A DNA stretch of 64,000 nt, from contig JADJVF010000015.1 in assembly GCA_016716705.1 (NCBI GenBank), positions 109,156 through 173,155 on the forward strand. Reading direction: 5' to 3'. The position numbers and the translations under genes were made by a program. Positions within the stretch are counted from its first letter, which is position 1. Every line of letters begins with the position of its first letter. Below are positions 34,101 to 41,502 of the stretch, in pieces. The DNA comes from Holophagales bacterium (GTDB lineage: Bacteria; Acidobacteriota; Thermoanaerobaculia; UBA5066). The notes beneath the pieces were generated by a model. That model did not search any database, was not told where the DNA came from, and saw only the letters and a list, made by a program, of their open reading frames with translations.

Positions 34101-34496
34101 ATGGCCAGCAACATGGAGATGACCTTCCCGGGAGGTGTCGCCGTCGAGGCTCACTTCGAGGGGACCACGATCCGGACCGACCAGCCCGTACGCCATGGAG
34201 GCGGTGGGACCGCGCCCGCTCCCTTCGAGCTCTTCCTGGCCTCGATCGGCACCTGCGCCGGGTTCTACGCGTTACGGTTCTGCCAGGAAAGGCAGATCCC
34301 CACCGACGGGATGTCCGTCTCGATGAGCTGGGAGCGGAACCCCGCCACGAAGCTCATCTCCGACATCAGGATCCAGATCTCCCTCCCGCCCGGCTTTCCC
34401 GAGAAATACCGGACCGCCGTCGTCCGCGCCGCCGACCAGTGCGCCGTGAAGAAGCACCTGCTGGAAGCGCCGGCGATCGAAGTCGTCGCGGTCTAG
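34101..34496 (+). CDS. OsmC family protein
   Basis: A 131-residue OsmC/YhfA-type protein; the family contains thiol peroxidases and, in sulfur oxidisers, proteins linked to sulfur transfer. One expected Cys is in LASIGTCAGFYAL and the second in ADQCAVKKHL, so the reactive pair is intact. The start at 34101 follows AAGGAG; the open frame extends upstream without conservation. It is cytosolic. It lies 10 bp upstream of a thioredoxin-like gene and then a CcdA gene, forming an operon next to sulfur module 2. Confidence 0.9.
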   Translation: MASNMEMTFPGGVAVEAHFEGTTIRTDQPVRHGGGGTAPAPFELFLASIGTCAGFYALRFCQERQIPTDGMSVSMSWERNPATKLISDIRIQISLPPGFPEKYRTAVVRAADQCAVKKHLLEAPAIEVVAV

Positions 34497-34506
34497 GAGC
34501 AGAACC

Positions 34507-34920
34507 ATGCGATCTCCCAGGAAGCCCTTCACCCGCAGCCGATTTCTCCTCGCTCTCCTCGCGGCCGTCGTGTCGGCCCCCCTTGCCGCCACGGCTGCCC
34601 CTCCTGCGGCGGCGAAGCCGACGGTTCCGGGCGCGCCGAAGCCGACCCTCGTCTTCTTCATGAATCCTGCCGGCAGCCCATGCCAGACCCAGGACGGGAT
34701 CCTGAAGGCGAACCGGGCGCAGTGGGAGCCGCTCGCGACCCTTCGCTACGTCCGGACGGACGTGGCGGCCGACCGCGAAGTCTTCAACCAGTACGGTGTC
34801 CGTTCCCTCCCGAACCTGATCCTCGTGGGTGCCGACGGAAAGGAGATCCACCGCTACTCCCCCGGCATCCAGTCGGCCGAAACCATCCTCTCGGGAATCC
34901 GCGAGAAGCCGAGCCGCTGA
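34507..34920 (+). CDS. Exported thioredoxin-fold protein with a single active-site Cys
   Basis: A 137-residue thioredoxin-like protein with an N-terminal signal or anchor (SRFLLALLAAVVSAPLAATA). The active-site segment reads FFMNPAGSPCQTQDG, with only the second Cys of the usual pair, and the cis-Pro loop is RSLPNLILVG. It should therefore act by a monothiol mechanism in the periplasm or by partnering with other thiols. The downstream gene encodes a CcdA-type electron exporter, so this protein is a likely recipient of reductant. Small Arg-rich N-region and Ala/Pro linker are typical of exported proteins. Confidence 0.82.
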   Translation: MRSPRKPFTRSRFLLALLAAVVSAPLAATAAPPAAAKPTVPGAPKPTLVFFMNPAGSPCQTQDGILKANRAQWEPLATLRYVRTDVAADREVFNQYGVRSLPNLILVGADGKEIHRYSPGIQSAETILSGIREKPSR

Positions 34921-34935
34921 GGCGGGGATACCCGA

Positions 34936-35592
34936 GTGGATTCGCTCGCCGGGTTCAGCCTGGCCAACGCCGCTTTCGCCGTCGGAGCGGGCCTCACGAG
35001 CATCGTCTCCCCGTGCGTCCTTCCGGTCCTGCCGATCGTCATGGCGGGCCAGCCGGGAGAGCATCGGCTCCGGCCGTTCGCGATCGTAGCCGGGCTGATG
35101 TCCACCTTCGTCCTCATGGGGGCCCTCTCGTCCCTCTTCGGCGCCGTGGTCGGGCCGCTCCTGGTGCGGCTGGAGAAGCCGGTGGCCGTTCTCATCGGCG
35201 TCATCGGCATCCTGGTCCTGGCCGACGTCAATCCGTTCAAGCGTCTTCAGGTCGGACTCTCCGTCGGACGCAGGAAGGGGCTCTGGTCGGGCGCGGTCCT
35301 GGGCGCGTCTCTCGGGCTCGTCTGGATCCCGTGCGTCGGCCCGTTCCTCAGCGCGGTCCTCGGCATGGTCGCGGCCAGGGCCCAGCTGGGCGAAGGCATG
35401 GCCCTACTCGGGTTCTACAGCATCGGCTTCGCGCTGCCCATGCTCGCCGCGGGATTCGCCTCCCAGGCCTTCCGGGAGAAGACCGTCTTCCTGCGTTCCC
35501 GACCCCTGCTCGTGAGGCTCGTGAGCGGCGGCCTGCTCATCGGGCTTTCCGCCTGGATCCTCATCAAGGGGCTCTACGGCTCGCCCTGGTAA
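34936..35592 (+). CDS. CcdA/DsbD-type transmembrane thiol electron carrier
   Basis: A 218-residue membrane protein with six helices. Two buried cysteines lie in SPCVLPVLPIVMAG and WIPCVGPFLSAVLG, the signature pair of the CcdA/DsbD core. Such proteins move electrons from cytosolic thioredoxin to periplasmic thiol acceptors. It begins with GTG, 15 bp after the thioredoxin-like gene. It could reduce that protein, the exported MsrBA, or apocytochromes of the octaheme type. The 3' end is about 300 bp before the molybdoenzyme gene. Confidence 0.9.
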   Translation: MDSLAGFSLANAAFAVGAGLTSIVSPCVLPVLPIVMAGQPGEHRLRPFAIVAGLMSTFVLMGALSSLFGAVVGPLLVRLEKPVAVLIGVIGILVLADVNPFKRLQVGLSVGRRKGLWSGAVLGASLGLVWIPCVGPFLSAVLGMVAARAQLGEGMALLGFYSIGFALPMLAAGFASQAFREKTVFLRSRPLLVRLVSGGLLIGLSAWILIKGLYGSPW

Positions 35593-35643
35593 GAACGCGC
35601 CTGCCTGGGGCCCGCCAGGAGCCCACCTCGCAGGAGGCTCCCC

Positions 35644-35669
35644 GTGAAACACCACGTTTCACGTTTCGC
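35644..35669 (+). promoter_or_regulatory. Cluster of GTTTCRC half-sites upstream of sulfur module 2
   Basis: GTGAAAC (35644), GTTTCAC (35656) and GTTTCGC (35663) occur within 26 bp; the first two form an inverted repeat with a 5-bp spacer. They are about 190-210 bp upstream of the predicted start point at the -24/-12 element 35831. They resemble the arms found upstream of module 1, so a shared activator is suspected. Confidence 0.4.
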
Positions 35670-35680
35670 TCCCGCGGTGC

Positions 35681-35713
35681 GACACATCTCGTTTCACCGA
35701 AACGAAATGTGTC
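35681..35713 (+). promoter_or_regulatory. Long inverted repeat upstream of sulfur module 2
   Basis: GACACATCTCGTTTC (35681-35695) and GAAACGAAATGTGTC (35699-35713) are 15-bp arms with one mismatch, 3 bp apart. No T-run follows, so it is unlikely to be a standard terminator of ccdA. The core CGTTTC-acc-GAAACG resembles the module 1 site at 9695-9716. It lies about 160 bp before the predicted start point. Confidence 0.5.
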
Positions 35714-35830
35714 ATCGAGCGTGACGCGAATCGACGGGCTGTCACAGCAAGGCGTCGAAACACCCGCATGAACAGAGGCGCCGGGCGGTCGTTCGTTCAG
35801 GGCACCCTCTTCGCCGCACTGCGGCATCGC

Positions 35831-35846
35831 TGGCCCGATTCTTGAT
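35831..35846 (+). promoter_or_regulatory. Putative sigma54 (-24/-12) promoter of sulfur module 2
   Basis: TGGCCCGATTCTTGAT keeps GG and the downstream G at the -24/-12 spacing; TGGCCCG differs from TGGCACG by one base, and the -12 box is GA instead of GC. It lies 42 bp before the molybdoenzyme ATG. It shares the TTCTTGA core with the module 1 element at 9864-9879. Confidence 0.5.
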
Positions 35847-35887
35847 CTACGCCCCGCGGGACCCGTTCCCACCGGGGAGAGGTGAAG

Positions 35888-38152
35888 ATGACGACCAGCC
35901 GGCGCGAGTTCATTCAAATAGGAGGGGCGGGCCTCGGTGCCGCCGCCCTCGGCTCGGGGCTGACGACGAAGTGGTGGGGCCTCGACCCCGACGTCGTCCA
36001 CGACCCGGGCACCGATGGCGACCAGGTGATTCCGACGTTCTGCGAGCTCTGCTTCTGGAAGTGCGGCGTCCTCGCCCACGTAAAGGACGGCAAGGTTACC
36101 AAGCTCGTCGGGAACCCCGAGCACCCGCTCTCCCGCGGAAAGCTCTGCCCTCGCGGCACCGGCGGCACGGGTCTCCTCTACGACCCGGACCGGCTCAAGA
36201 AGCCGCTCCTGAGGAAATCGACCAAGCGGGGCGGGCAGGAGTTCGAGGAGGTGTCCTGGGAGAAGGCCCTCGACTTCACCGCCGAGAAGCTGCTGAAGAT
36301 CAAGAAGACCTGCGGCCCCGACAAGGTCGCCCTCTTTTCCCACGGATTCGGCGGGTCGTTCTTCAAGCACCTCCTCTTCGCCTACGGCTCGGCGAACGTC
36401 ACGGCCCCCTCGTACGGCCAGTGCCGCGGCCCGCGCGAGGTCGGCTTCAACCTGACCTACGGCGCCTCGCTCGGCTCGCCCGAGGTCCTCGACATCGCCC
36501 ACTCGCGGTGTCTCACGCTCATCGGCTCGCACCTCGGCGAGAACATGCACAACACCCAGGTCCAGGACTTCGCGCAGATGATCGCGAAAGGAGGCCAGCT
36601 CGTCGTCGTCGACCCGCGCTTCTCGACGGCCGCGGGCAAGGCCCGCTACTGGCTGCCGATCAAGCCGGGCACGGACATGGCGCTCCTCCTCGCGTGGATC
36701 CACGTCATCCTGAACGAGGGACTCTACGACCGCGACTACGTCGAGAAGAACGCCACCGGCCTGGAGGAGCTCCGCGCTCACGTCGCCGACAAGACCCCCG
36801 AGTGGGCGTTCACCGAAACGACGATCCCGGCCTCGACGATCGTCGAGACGGCCCGCTTCATCGCCGGCGCCCGCCCCGCCTCCCTCATTCACCCCGGCCG
36901 CCACGTCACCTGGTACGGAGACGACGTCCAGCGCTCGCGCGCCATCGCCATCCTGAACGCCCTCCTCGGCTCGTGGGGCCGTCGCGGCGGGATCTTCGTG
37001 CCGACGCAGATGAGCGTCCCGAAGTACCCGGTACCGGAGTACTCGGAGAAGGCGAAGGCGGCGCAGGACCATCCCGACGGCGTCATCTATCCGTTTGCCG
37101 AAGAAGTCCTTTCCCACGGCGTCTGCGATGCGACGGTGCCGGGCCGCATCCTGACGAAGGGCTGCCCGATCAAGGGGTGGATCGTCTACGGCTCGAATCT
37201 CCTCCAGGCGCTCCCGCAGCGGAAGAACGTGGAGGAGGCGATCCAGAAGCTCGACCTCCTCGTCACCATCGACGTCCTCCCGGCCGAGATCGTCGGCTAC
37301 GCCGACGTCGTCCTCCCCGAGGCGACCTACCTCGAGCGGTGGGACGACGTCGCGCCGGTGCCGTGGTCCGAGCCGTTCCTCGCCATCCGCCAGCAGGTCG
37401 TCCCGCCGATGTACGAATCGAAGCCCGGCTGGTGGATTGCGAAGGAGCTCGCGAAGCGGCTCGACCTGGGACAGTACTTCCCCTGGGAGAGCGGCGAGCA
37501 GCTCGTCACCGAGAGGCTCAAGGCCGGCGGCTACGACGTCGAGAAGCTGAAGGCGAAGGGCGTCGTCAAGGGGACGCCGGTCCCCGTCCGGACCGACGAG
37601 GGCCTCGAGCTGTCGTTCGCCACCCCGTCGAAGAAGATCGAGCTCTATTCGAAGCGGATGGCCGACGCCGGCCTCCCGCCGCTCCCGCCCTACACGCGGC
37701 ACGAGCAGCCCGCCGACGGGCAGTTCCGCCTTCTCTTCGGCCGGACGCCGACGCACACCTTCGGCCGGACGACGAACAACCGGTTCCTCTCGGAGGTCTA
37801 TTCCGAGAACGAGGTCTGGCTGAACGCGAAGGCCGCGAAAGAGCAGGGTCTGGCCAGCGGCGAGGTCGTGACGCTGGTCAACCAGGACGGCGTGAGGTCG
37901 CAACCGGTGAAGCTCAAGGTGACGCAGCGGATCCGCCCCGACTGCGTCTTCGTCGTCCACGGCTACGGCCACACGAACCCGGGCCTGAAGTTCGCGAAGG
38001 GGCGCGGGATGGACGACCAGACGCTCGTCACCCGGATCGCCGTCGACCCCGTCGCCGGGACCACCGGCATGAGCGTCAACTTCGTGACGATCGAGAAAAT
38101 GACGGGCGAGAAGTCGGCGGGCGCCGCCCCGGCCGCGAAGGCGGAGGCCTGA
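35888..38152 (+). CDS. Tat-exported molybdopterin oxidoreductase (PsrA/PhsA-like)
   Basis: A 754-residue catalytic subunit of the DMSO-reductase family, closest in layout to polysulfide/thiosulfate reductases. The twin-arginine leader TSRREFIQIGGAGLG directs folded export. The N-terminal [4Fe-4S] ligands are CELCFWKCGV and, further on, GKLCPRG. The molybdenum ligand is probably the Cys in PSYGQCRGPREVG. The pterin-binding and C-terminal domains (RTPTHTFGRTTNNR, HGYGHTNPG) are complete. The ATG at 35888 was chosen; a GTG 6 bp earlier is possible. It is followed by FeS and NrfD subunits, giving a quinone-linked complex. The substrate (polysulfide, thiosulfate or tetrathionate) is inferred from the neighbouring YeeE/YedE genes. 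Confidence 0.9.
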   Translation: MTTSRREFIQIGGAGLGAAALGSGLTTKWWGLDPDVVHDPGTDGDQVIPTFCELCFWKCGVLAHVKDGKVTKLVGNPEHPLSRGKLCPRGTGGTGLLYDPDRLKKPLLRKSTKRGGQEFEEVSWEKALDFTAEKLLKIKKTCGPDKVALFSHGFGGSFFKHLLFAYGSANVTAPSYGQCRGPREVGFNLTYGASLGSPEVLDIAHSRCLTLIGSHLGENMHNTQVQDFAQMIAKGGQLVVVDPRFSTAAGKARYWLPIKPGTDMALLLAWIHVILNEGLYDRDYVEKNATGLEELRAHVADKTPEWAFTETTIPASTIVETARFIAGARPASLIHPGRHVTWYGDDVQRSRAIAILNALLGSWGRRGGIFVPTQMSVPKYPVPEYSEKAKAAQDHPDGVIYPFAEEVLSHGVCDATVPGRILTKGCPIKGWIVYGSNLLQALPQRKNVEEAIQKLDLLVTIDVLPAEIVGYADVVLPEATYLERWDDVAPVPWSEPFLAIRQQVVPPMYESKPGWWIAKELAKRLDLGQYFPWESGEQLVTERLKAGGYDVEKLKAKGVVKGTPVPVRTDEGLELSFATPSKKIELYSKRMADAGLPPLPPYTRHEQPADGQFRLLFGRTPTHTFGRTTNNRFLSEVYSENEVWLNAKAAKEQGLASGEVVTLVNQDGVRSQPVKLKVTQRIRPDCVFVVHGYGHTNPGLKFAKGRGMDDQTLVTRIAVDPVAGTTGMSVNFVTIEKMTGEKSAGAAPAAKAEA

Positions 38153-38153
38153 G

Positions 38154-38711
38154 ATGAGCGCCACGAAGTCCGCCGCGAAGCGCTATGCCATGACCGTCGA
38201 CACCCGCCAGTGCGTCGGGTGCAAGGCGTGCGTCCTGGCCTGCAAGGCCGAGAACGCCGTCCCCGACGGTTTCTGCCGCCAGTGGATCGTCGAAGAGGTG
38301 AGGGGCGAGTTCCCGAAGCTCTCCGCCGAGATCCGGTCGGAGCGGTGCAACCACTGCACCGACGCCCCCTGCGTGAAGAACTGCCCGACCGGCGCCTCGC
38401 ACGTGAACGAGGGGGGCGTCGTCCTGGTGACGCACCACAAGTGCTCGGGCTGCAAGGCGTGCATCGCCGCCTGCCCGTACGACGCGCGCTTCGTCCACCC
38501 CGAGGGGTACGTCGACAAGTGCACGTTCTGCCTCCACCGCGTCCAGAAGGGGCTTTCGCCGGCCTGCGTCGGCGTCTGCCCCACCGGCACCCTCACCTTC
38601 GGCGATGCCAGCGACCCGGAGTCGGCCGTGTCGACGATGCTGCGCGAGCGACGCTCGAAGGTGAACCACCCCGAGTCGGGCGCCGGCCCGAACGTCCACT
38701 TCCTCGTCTGA
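38154..38711 (+). CDS. Electron-transfer subunit with four [4Fe-4S] clusters (PsrB-like)
   Basis: A 185-residue ferredoxin-type subunit. Sixteen cysteines fall into four cluster motifs: CVGCKACVLAC, CNHCTDAPCVKNC, CSGCKACIAAC and CTFCLHRV with CVGVC. This is the PsrB/PhsB/DmsB pattern. It has no signal peptide and is expected to be exported with the Tat-bearing catalytic subunit. It wires the membrane NrfD subunit to the molybdopterin site. The ATG is 2 bp after the preceding stop. Confidence 0.93.
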   Translation: MSATKSAAKRYAMTVDTRQCVGCKACVLACKAENAVPDGFCRQWIVEEVRGEFPKLSAEIRSERCNHCTDAPCVKNCPTGASHVNEGGVVLVTHHKCSGCKACIAACPYDARFVHPEGYVDKCTFCLHRVQKGLSPACVGVCPTGTLTFGDASDPESAVSTMLRERRSKVNHPESGAGPNVHFLV

Positions 38712-38721
38712 GGCCGATGAG

Positions 38722-39690
38722 ATGAACGAGCTTCTCGAAGCCACCACCACCCGGACGAATCCCGGCATCGACCCCTCGCTCCACATCTGGGGCTGGGAGA
38801 TCGTCGTCTACCTCTTCCTCGGCGGCCTCGTCGCGGGCATCTTCGTCCTCGCCGCCGCGCTCGAGCTGAAGTCGGGCGAGAAGCCGCGCGGCGCGGCGCT
38901 CCGGCTGATGCCTTTCGCCGCCCTGGCGCTCATCTCGCTCGGCATGGGCGCCCTCTGGCTCGACCTCGCCCACAGGCTCTGGGCCTGGCGCTTCTACCTC
39001 TTCTTCCACGCCACGTCCCCGATGTCGTGGGGCGCCTGGATCCTCGTCCTCATCTACCCGGTCGGCCTCCTCCTCGGACTCGGGTCGCTGAACGACGGGC
39101 AGCGCGCGTGGCTCCGCGGGAAGACCCCCGGCGCCCTCAAGAGGCTCCTCGAGACCCTCTTCGGATGGGCGGACGGAGCCCGCCGCGGAATCCTCGTCAC
39201 GAGCGTCGCGATGGGCGTCGCCCTCGGGATCTACACCGGCCTCCTCCTCGGGACGATGCCGTCGCGCATCCTCTGGAACAGCGCCGTCCTCGGGCCGCTC
39301 TTCCTCGCGTCCGGCATCTCGACCGGCGCCGCGCTCCTCCTTCTCCTCCCTCTCGAGGAGCGCGAGAGGAAGACGCTCGTGAGCTGGGATGCCGTCGCCA
39401 TCGTCGCCGAGCTCGTCCTGATCGCCCTCATGCTCCTCGGCTTCGCGACCTCGGGTGAAGTGGGTCAGTGGGCGGTCTCGCAGTTCCTCGGCGGTCCGTA
39501 CACCGCGGTCTTCTTCTCCTGTGTCGTCGTCCTCGGCCTCCTCGTTCCGCTCGCGATGGAGATCATCGAAGCGAAACGGCACCTGCCTTTCGCCGCGATC
39601 CTTCCCGTCCTCATCCTGGCCGGGGGCCTCGCCCTCCGCTGGATCCTCCTGACGGCGGGTCAGCACTCCGCCTTCCGCTTCCTCCCCTGA
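38722..39690 (+). CDS. NrfD/PsrC-type quinone-interacting membrane subunit
   Basis: A 322-residue protein with eight to nine membrane helices, beginning with HIWGWEIVVYLFLGGLVAG, the NrfD family signature, followed by LDLAHRLWAWRFYLFF and SPMSWGAWILVLIY. NrfD-type subunits exchange electrons with the quinone pool for a periplasmic FeS-molybdenum enzyme. It has no haem motifs. It lies 11 bp after the FeS subunit gene and 14 bp before the next YeeE/YedE gene, so the complex and the transporter genes share a transcript. Confidence 0.92.
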   Translation: MNELLEATTTRTNPGIDPSLHIWGWEIVVYLFLGGLVAGIFVLAAALELKSGEKPRGAALRLMPFAALALISLGMGALWLDLAHRLWAWRFYLFFHATSPMSWGAWILVLIYPVGLLLGLGSLNDGQRAWLRGKTPGALKRLLETLFGWADGARRGILVTSVAMGVALGIYTGLLLGTMPSRILWNSAVLGPLFLASGISTGAALLLLLPLEERERKTLVSWDAVAIVAELVLIALMLLGFATSGEVGQWAVSQFLGGPYTAVFFSCVVVLGLLVPLAMEIIEAKRHLPFAAILPVLILAGGLALRWILLTAGQHSAFRFLP

Positions 39691-39703
39691 AGAGGTGAAC
39701 GAG

Positions 39704-40225
39704 ATGCAGCCCCCCGTCGAGCGTCCCTACTGGAATCCCTACGTGGCCGGGTTCGTCCTCGGCCTCGTCCTCCTCACGTCCTTCCTCGTCATGGGCTTCG
39801 GCCTCGGCTCTTCCAGCGCGGCGACGCGGCTCGCGGTCGGCACGGCCCACCTCATCGCCCCGAAGGCGACGGAAGCCAATGCCTACTTCTCGCAGTACGT
39901 CGGCCCCGGAAAGAAGGTCCTCGAGGACTGGCTCGTCTTCGAGGTCCTCGGCATCTTCCTGGGCGGCCTCGTCGGCGCCTACTCGGCCGGCCGCCTGAAG
40001 AGCGAGGTCATCCGCGGCGAAGGGGTCTCGAAGGGACACCGGATCGCGATGGCCGTCGTCGGCGGCATCCTCATGGGCTTCGCCGCGCGCCTCGCCCGCG
40101 GATGCACGTCGGGCCAGGCGCTGACGGGCGGAGCGATCCTCTCGCTCGGCTCCTGGATCTTCATGATGTGCGTCTTCGCGGGCGGCTACCTCGTCGCGCC
40201 CTTCGTCAAGAGGGACTGGCGATGA
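39704..40225 (+). CDS. YeeE/YedE family sulfur transport protein (short form)
   Basis: A 173-residue membrane protein parallel to the one at 12209-12739: YWNPYVAGFVLGLVLLTSF at the start and the Cys motif LARGCTSGQALTGG in the same place. Shared segments such as DWLVFEVLGIFLGG against AWLVFEVLGVLLGA show that the two are paralogues. The ATG at 39704 is preferred because GAGGTG lies upstream; a GTG 9 bp earlier is possible. Its stop overlaps the next ATG (ATGA). It probably takes up thiosulfate or a related species together with the next protein. Confidence 0.88.
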   Translation: MQPPVERPYWNPYVAGFVLGLVLLTSFLVMGFGLGSSSAATRLAVGTAHLIAPKATEANAYFSQYVGPGKKVLEDWLVFEVLGIFLGGLVGAYSAGRLKSEVIRGEGVSKGHRIAMAVVGGILMGFAARLARGCTSGQALTGGAILSLGSWIFMMCVFAGGYLVAPFVKRDWR

Positions 40226-41406
40226 ACGTCCTCCCGCTCTACCCCCACGACGTCTTCGGCTTCCCCACCGGCCTCCTCCTCGGGACGCTCATCGGCTTCG
40301 CGTTCGGCTTCGTCCTCGAGCGCGCCGGCTTCGGGAACGCGAAGAACCTCGCGGCCCAGTTCTACCTGACCGACACGCGCGTCCTGAAGGTGATGTTCAG
40401 CGCGATCGCGACGGCCTGCGCGGGGATCGGCCTCCTTTCCGGCTTCGGCGTCCTCGACCTCTCGCTCCTGACCGTTCCCGAGACGTTCATCGGCCCGCAC
40501 GTCGTCGGCGGCCTGCTTCTCGGAATCGGCTTCATCGTCTCGGGCTACTGCCCCGGCACCGGCGTCGTCGCGATGGCCTCCGGCAAGTGGGACGGCCTGA
40601 TGTCGATCGTCGGCGTGATGATCGGCTCGCTCCTGTTCGGCTTCGTCTACGGACCGCTCGAGGGCTTCTACAAGAGCGGCGCGATGGGCTCGGTGACGAT
40701 CGCGCAGGCGCTCGGCCTCCCGTTCCCCGTCCTCGCGGCCGGCGTCGTCCTGATGGCGGTCGGCTGCTTCCTCGGCGCCGAGAAGCTCGAGACGATCTTC
40801 GCGCCGAAGGCGAACAAGCCGGTGCCGGCGTCGCAGCCTGTCGTGCGCAACCGCGCCTTTGCGGCGATGGGCGCGTTTGCCGTTCTCGGCCTCGTCACCG
40901 TCGCGCTTCCCACCCGTGTTCCTGCGGAGACCGCGACGCCGCTGGCGAGGATCGGCGCCGTCGAGCTCGCCCAGAAGATCGTCGCCTCGCCGCAGGACCT
41001 CTGGATCCTCGACCTGCGCGATGCGAAGGCCGCACCCGCGACCGAGCGGATCCCGGGAACGGTGACGCTCCCCGAAGGGACGACCGCGGCGAAGTTCGCC
41101 GCGACGCTCCCCGCCACCCGGACGCTCGTGGCCTACGCGCAGGGCGACGTGCCGACCCTTCCCGAGGGTCTCCGCGCCTTCCCCGGCGAGGTTCTCGTCC
41201 TCGCGGGTGGTTTCGACGCCTGGAAGGGCGCCGTCCTGGCCGTACCCCAGCCCCCGGCCGATCCCACTCCCGTCCTCATCGCGGAATTCCGCACGAAGAG
41301 CGCCCTGAGCGGCTACTTCACGGGAGCCGCGGCGGCTCCGCCGCCGAAGCTCGTCGTGAAGGCCGTCGCCCCCTCAGCCGCGCCGAAGAAAGGCGGCGGC
41401 TGCTGA
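40222..41406 (+). CDS. YeeE/YedE transporter with rhodanese-like domain and GGC tail
   Basis: A 394-residue protein, parallel to 12744-13937. The YeeE/YedE domain (about 1-190) has GYCPGTGVVAMASGK. A further helix near 210-228 precedes a soluble domain with rhodanese pattern LWILDLRDAKAAP, IPGTVTLPEG and LVLAGGFDAWKGA. The active-site loop reads LVAYAQGDVP, again without the catalytic Cys. The C-terminus is AAPKKGGGC. Loss of the loop Cys together with a C-terminal Gly-Gly-Cys in both paralogues, whose tails otherwise differ, points to a conserved role for the terminal Cys. It is last in the molybdoenzyme operon. Confidence 0.86.
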   Translation: MNVLPLYPHDVFGFPTGLLLGTLIGFAFGFVLERAGFGNAKNLAAQFYLTDTRVLKVMFSAIATACAGIGLLSGFGVLDLSLLTVPETFIGPHVVGGLLLGIGFIVSGYCPGTGVVAMASGKWDGLMSIVGVMIGSLLFGFVYGPLEGFYKSGAMGSVTIAQALGLPFPVLAAGVVLMAVGCFLGAEKLETIFAPKANKPVPASQPVVRNRAFAAMGAFAVLGLVTVALPTRVPAETATPLARIGAVELAQKIVASPQDLWILDLRDAKAAPATERIPGTVTLPEGTTAAKFAATLPATRTLVAYAQGDVPTLPEGLRAFPGEVLVLAGGFDAWKGAVLAVPQPPADPTPVLIAEFRTKSALSGYFTGAAAAPPPKLVVKAVAPSAAPKKGGGC

Positions 41407-41502
41407 TCTCCTGATTCCGGCCGCGAGGCCGGGAAACGTTCCCTCCCCGAACCGCCCGATATCCGGCACGGCCCCCCAGGGGCGTGCTGATTGGAGAGAA
41501 AG

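Noticed and set aside
35564..38164. 866-codon open frame antisense to the molybdoenzyme
   Set aside because: Same antisense artefact; the plus-strand gene has a Tat leader, Fe-S ligands and a coupled operon.
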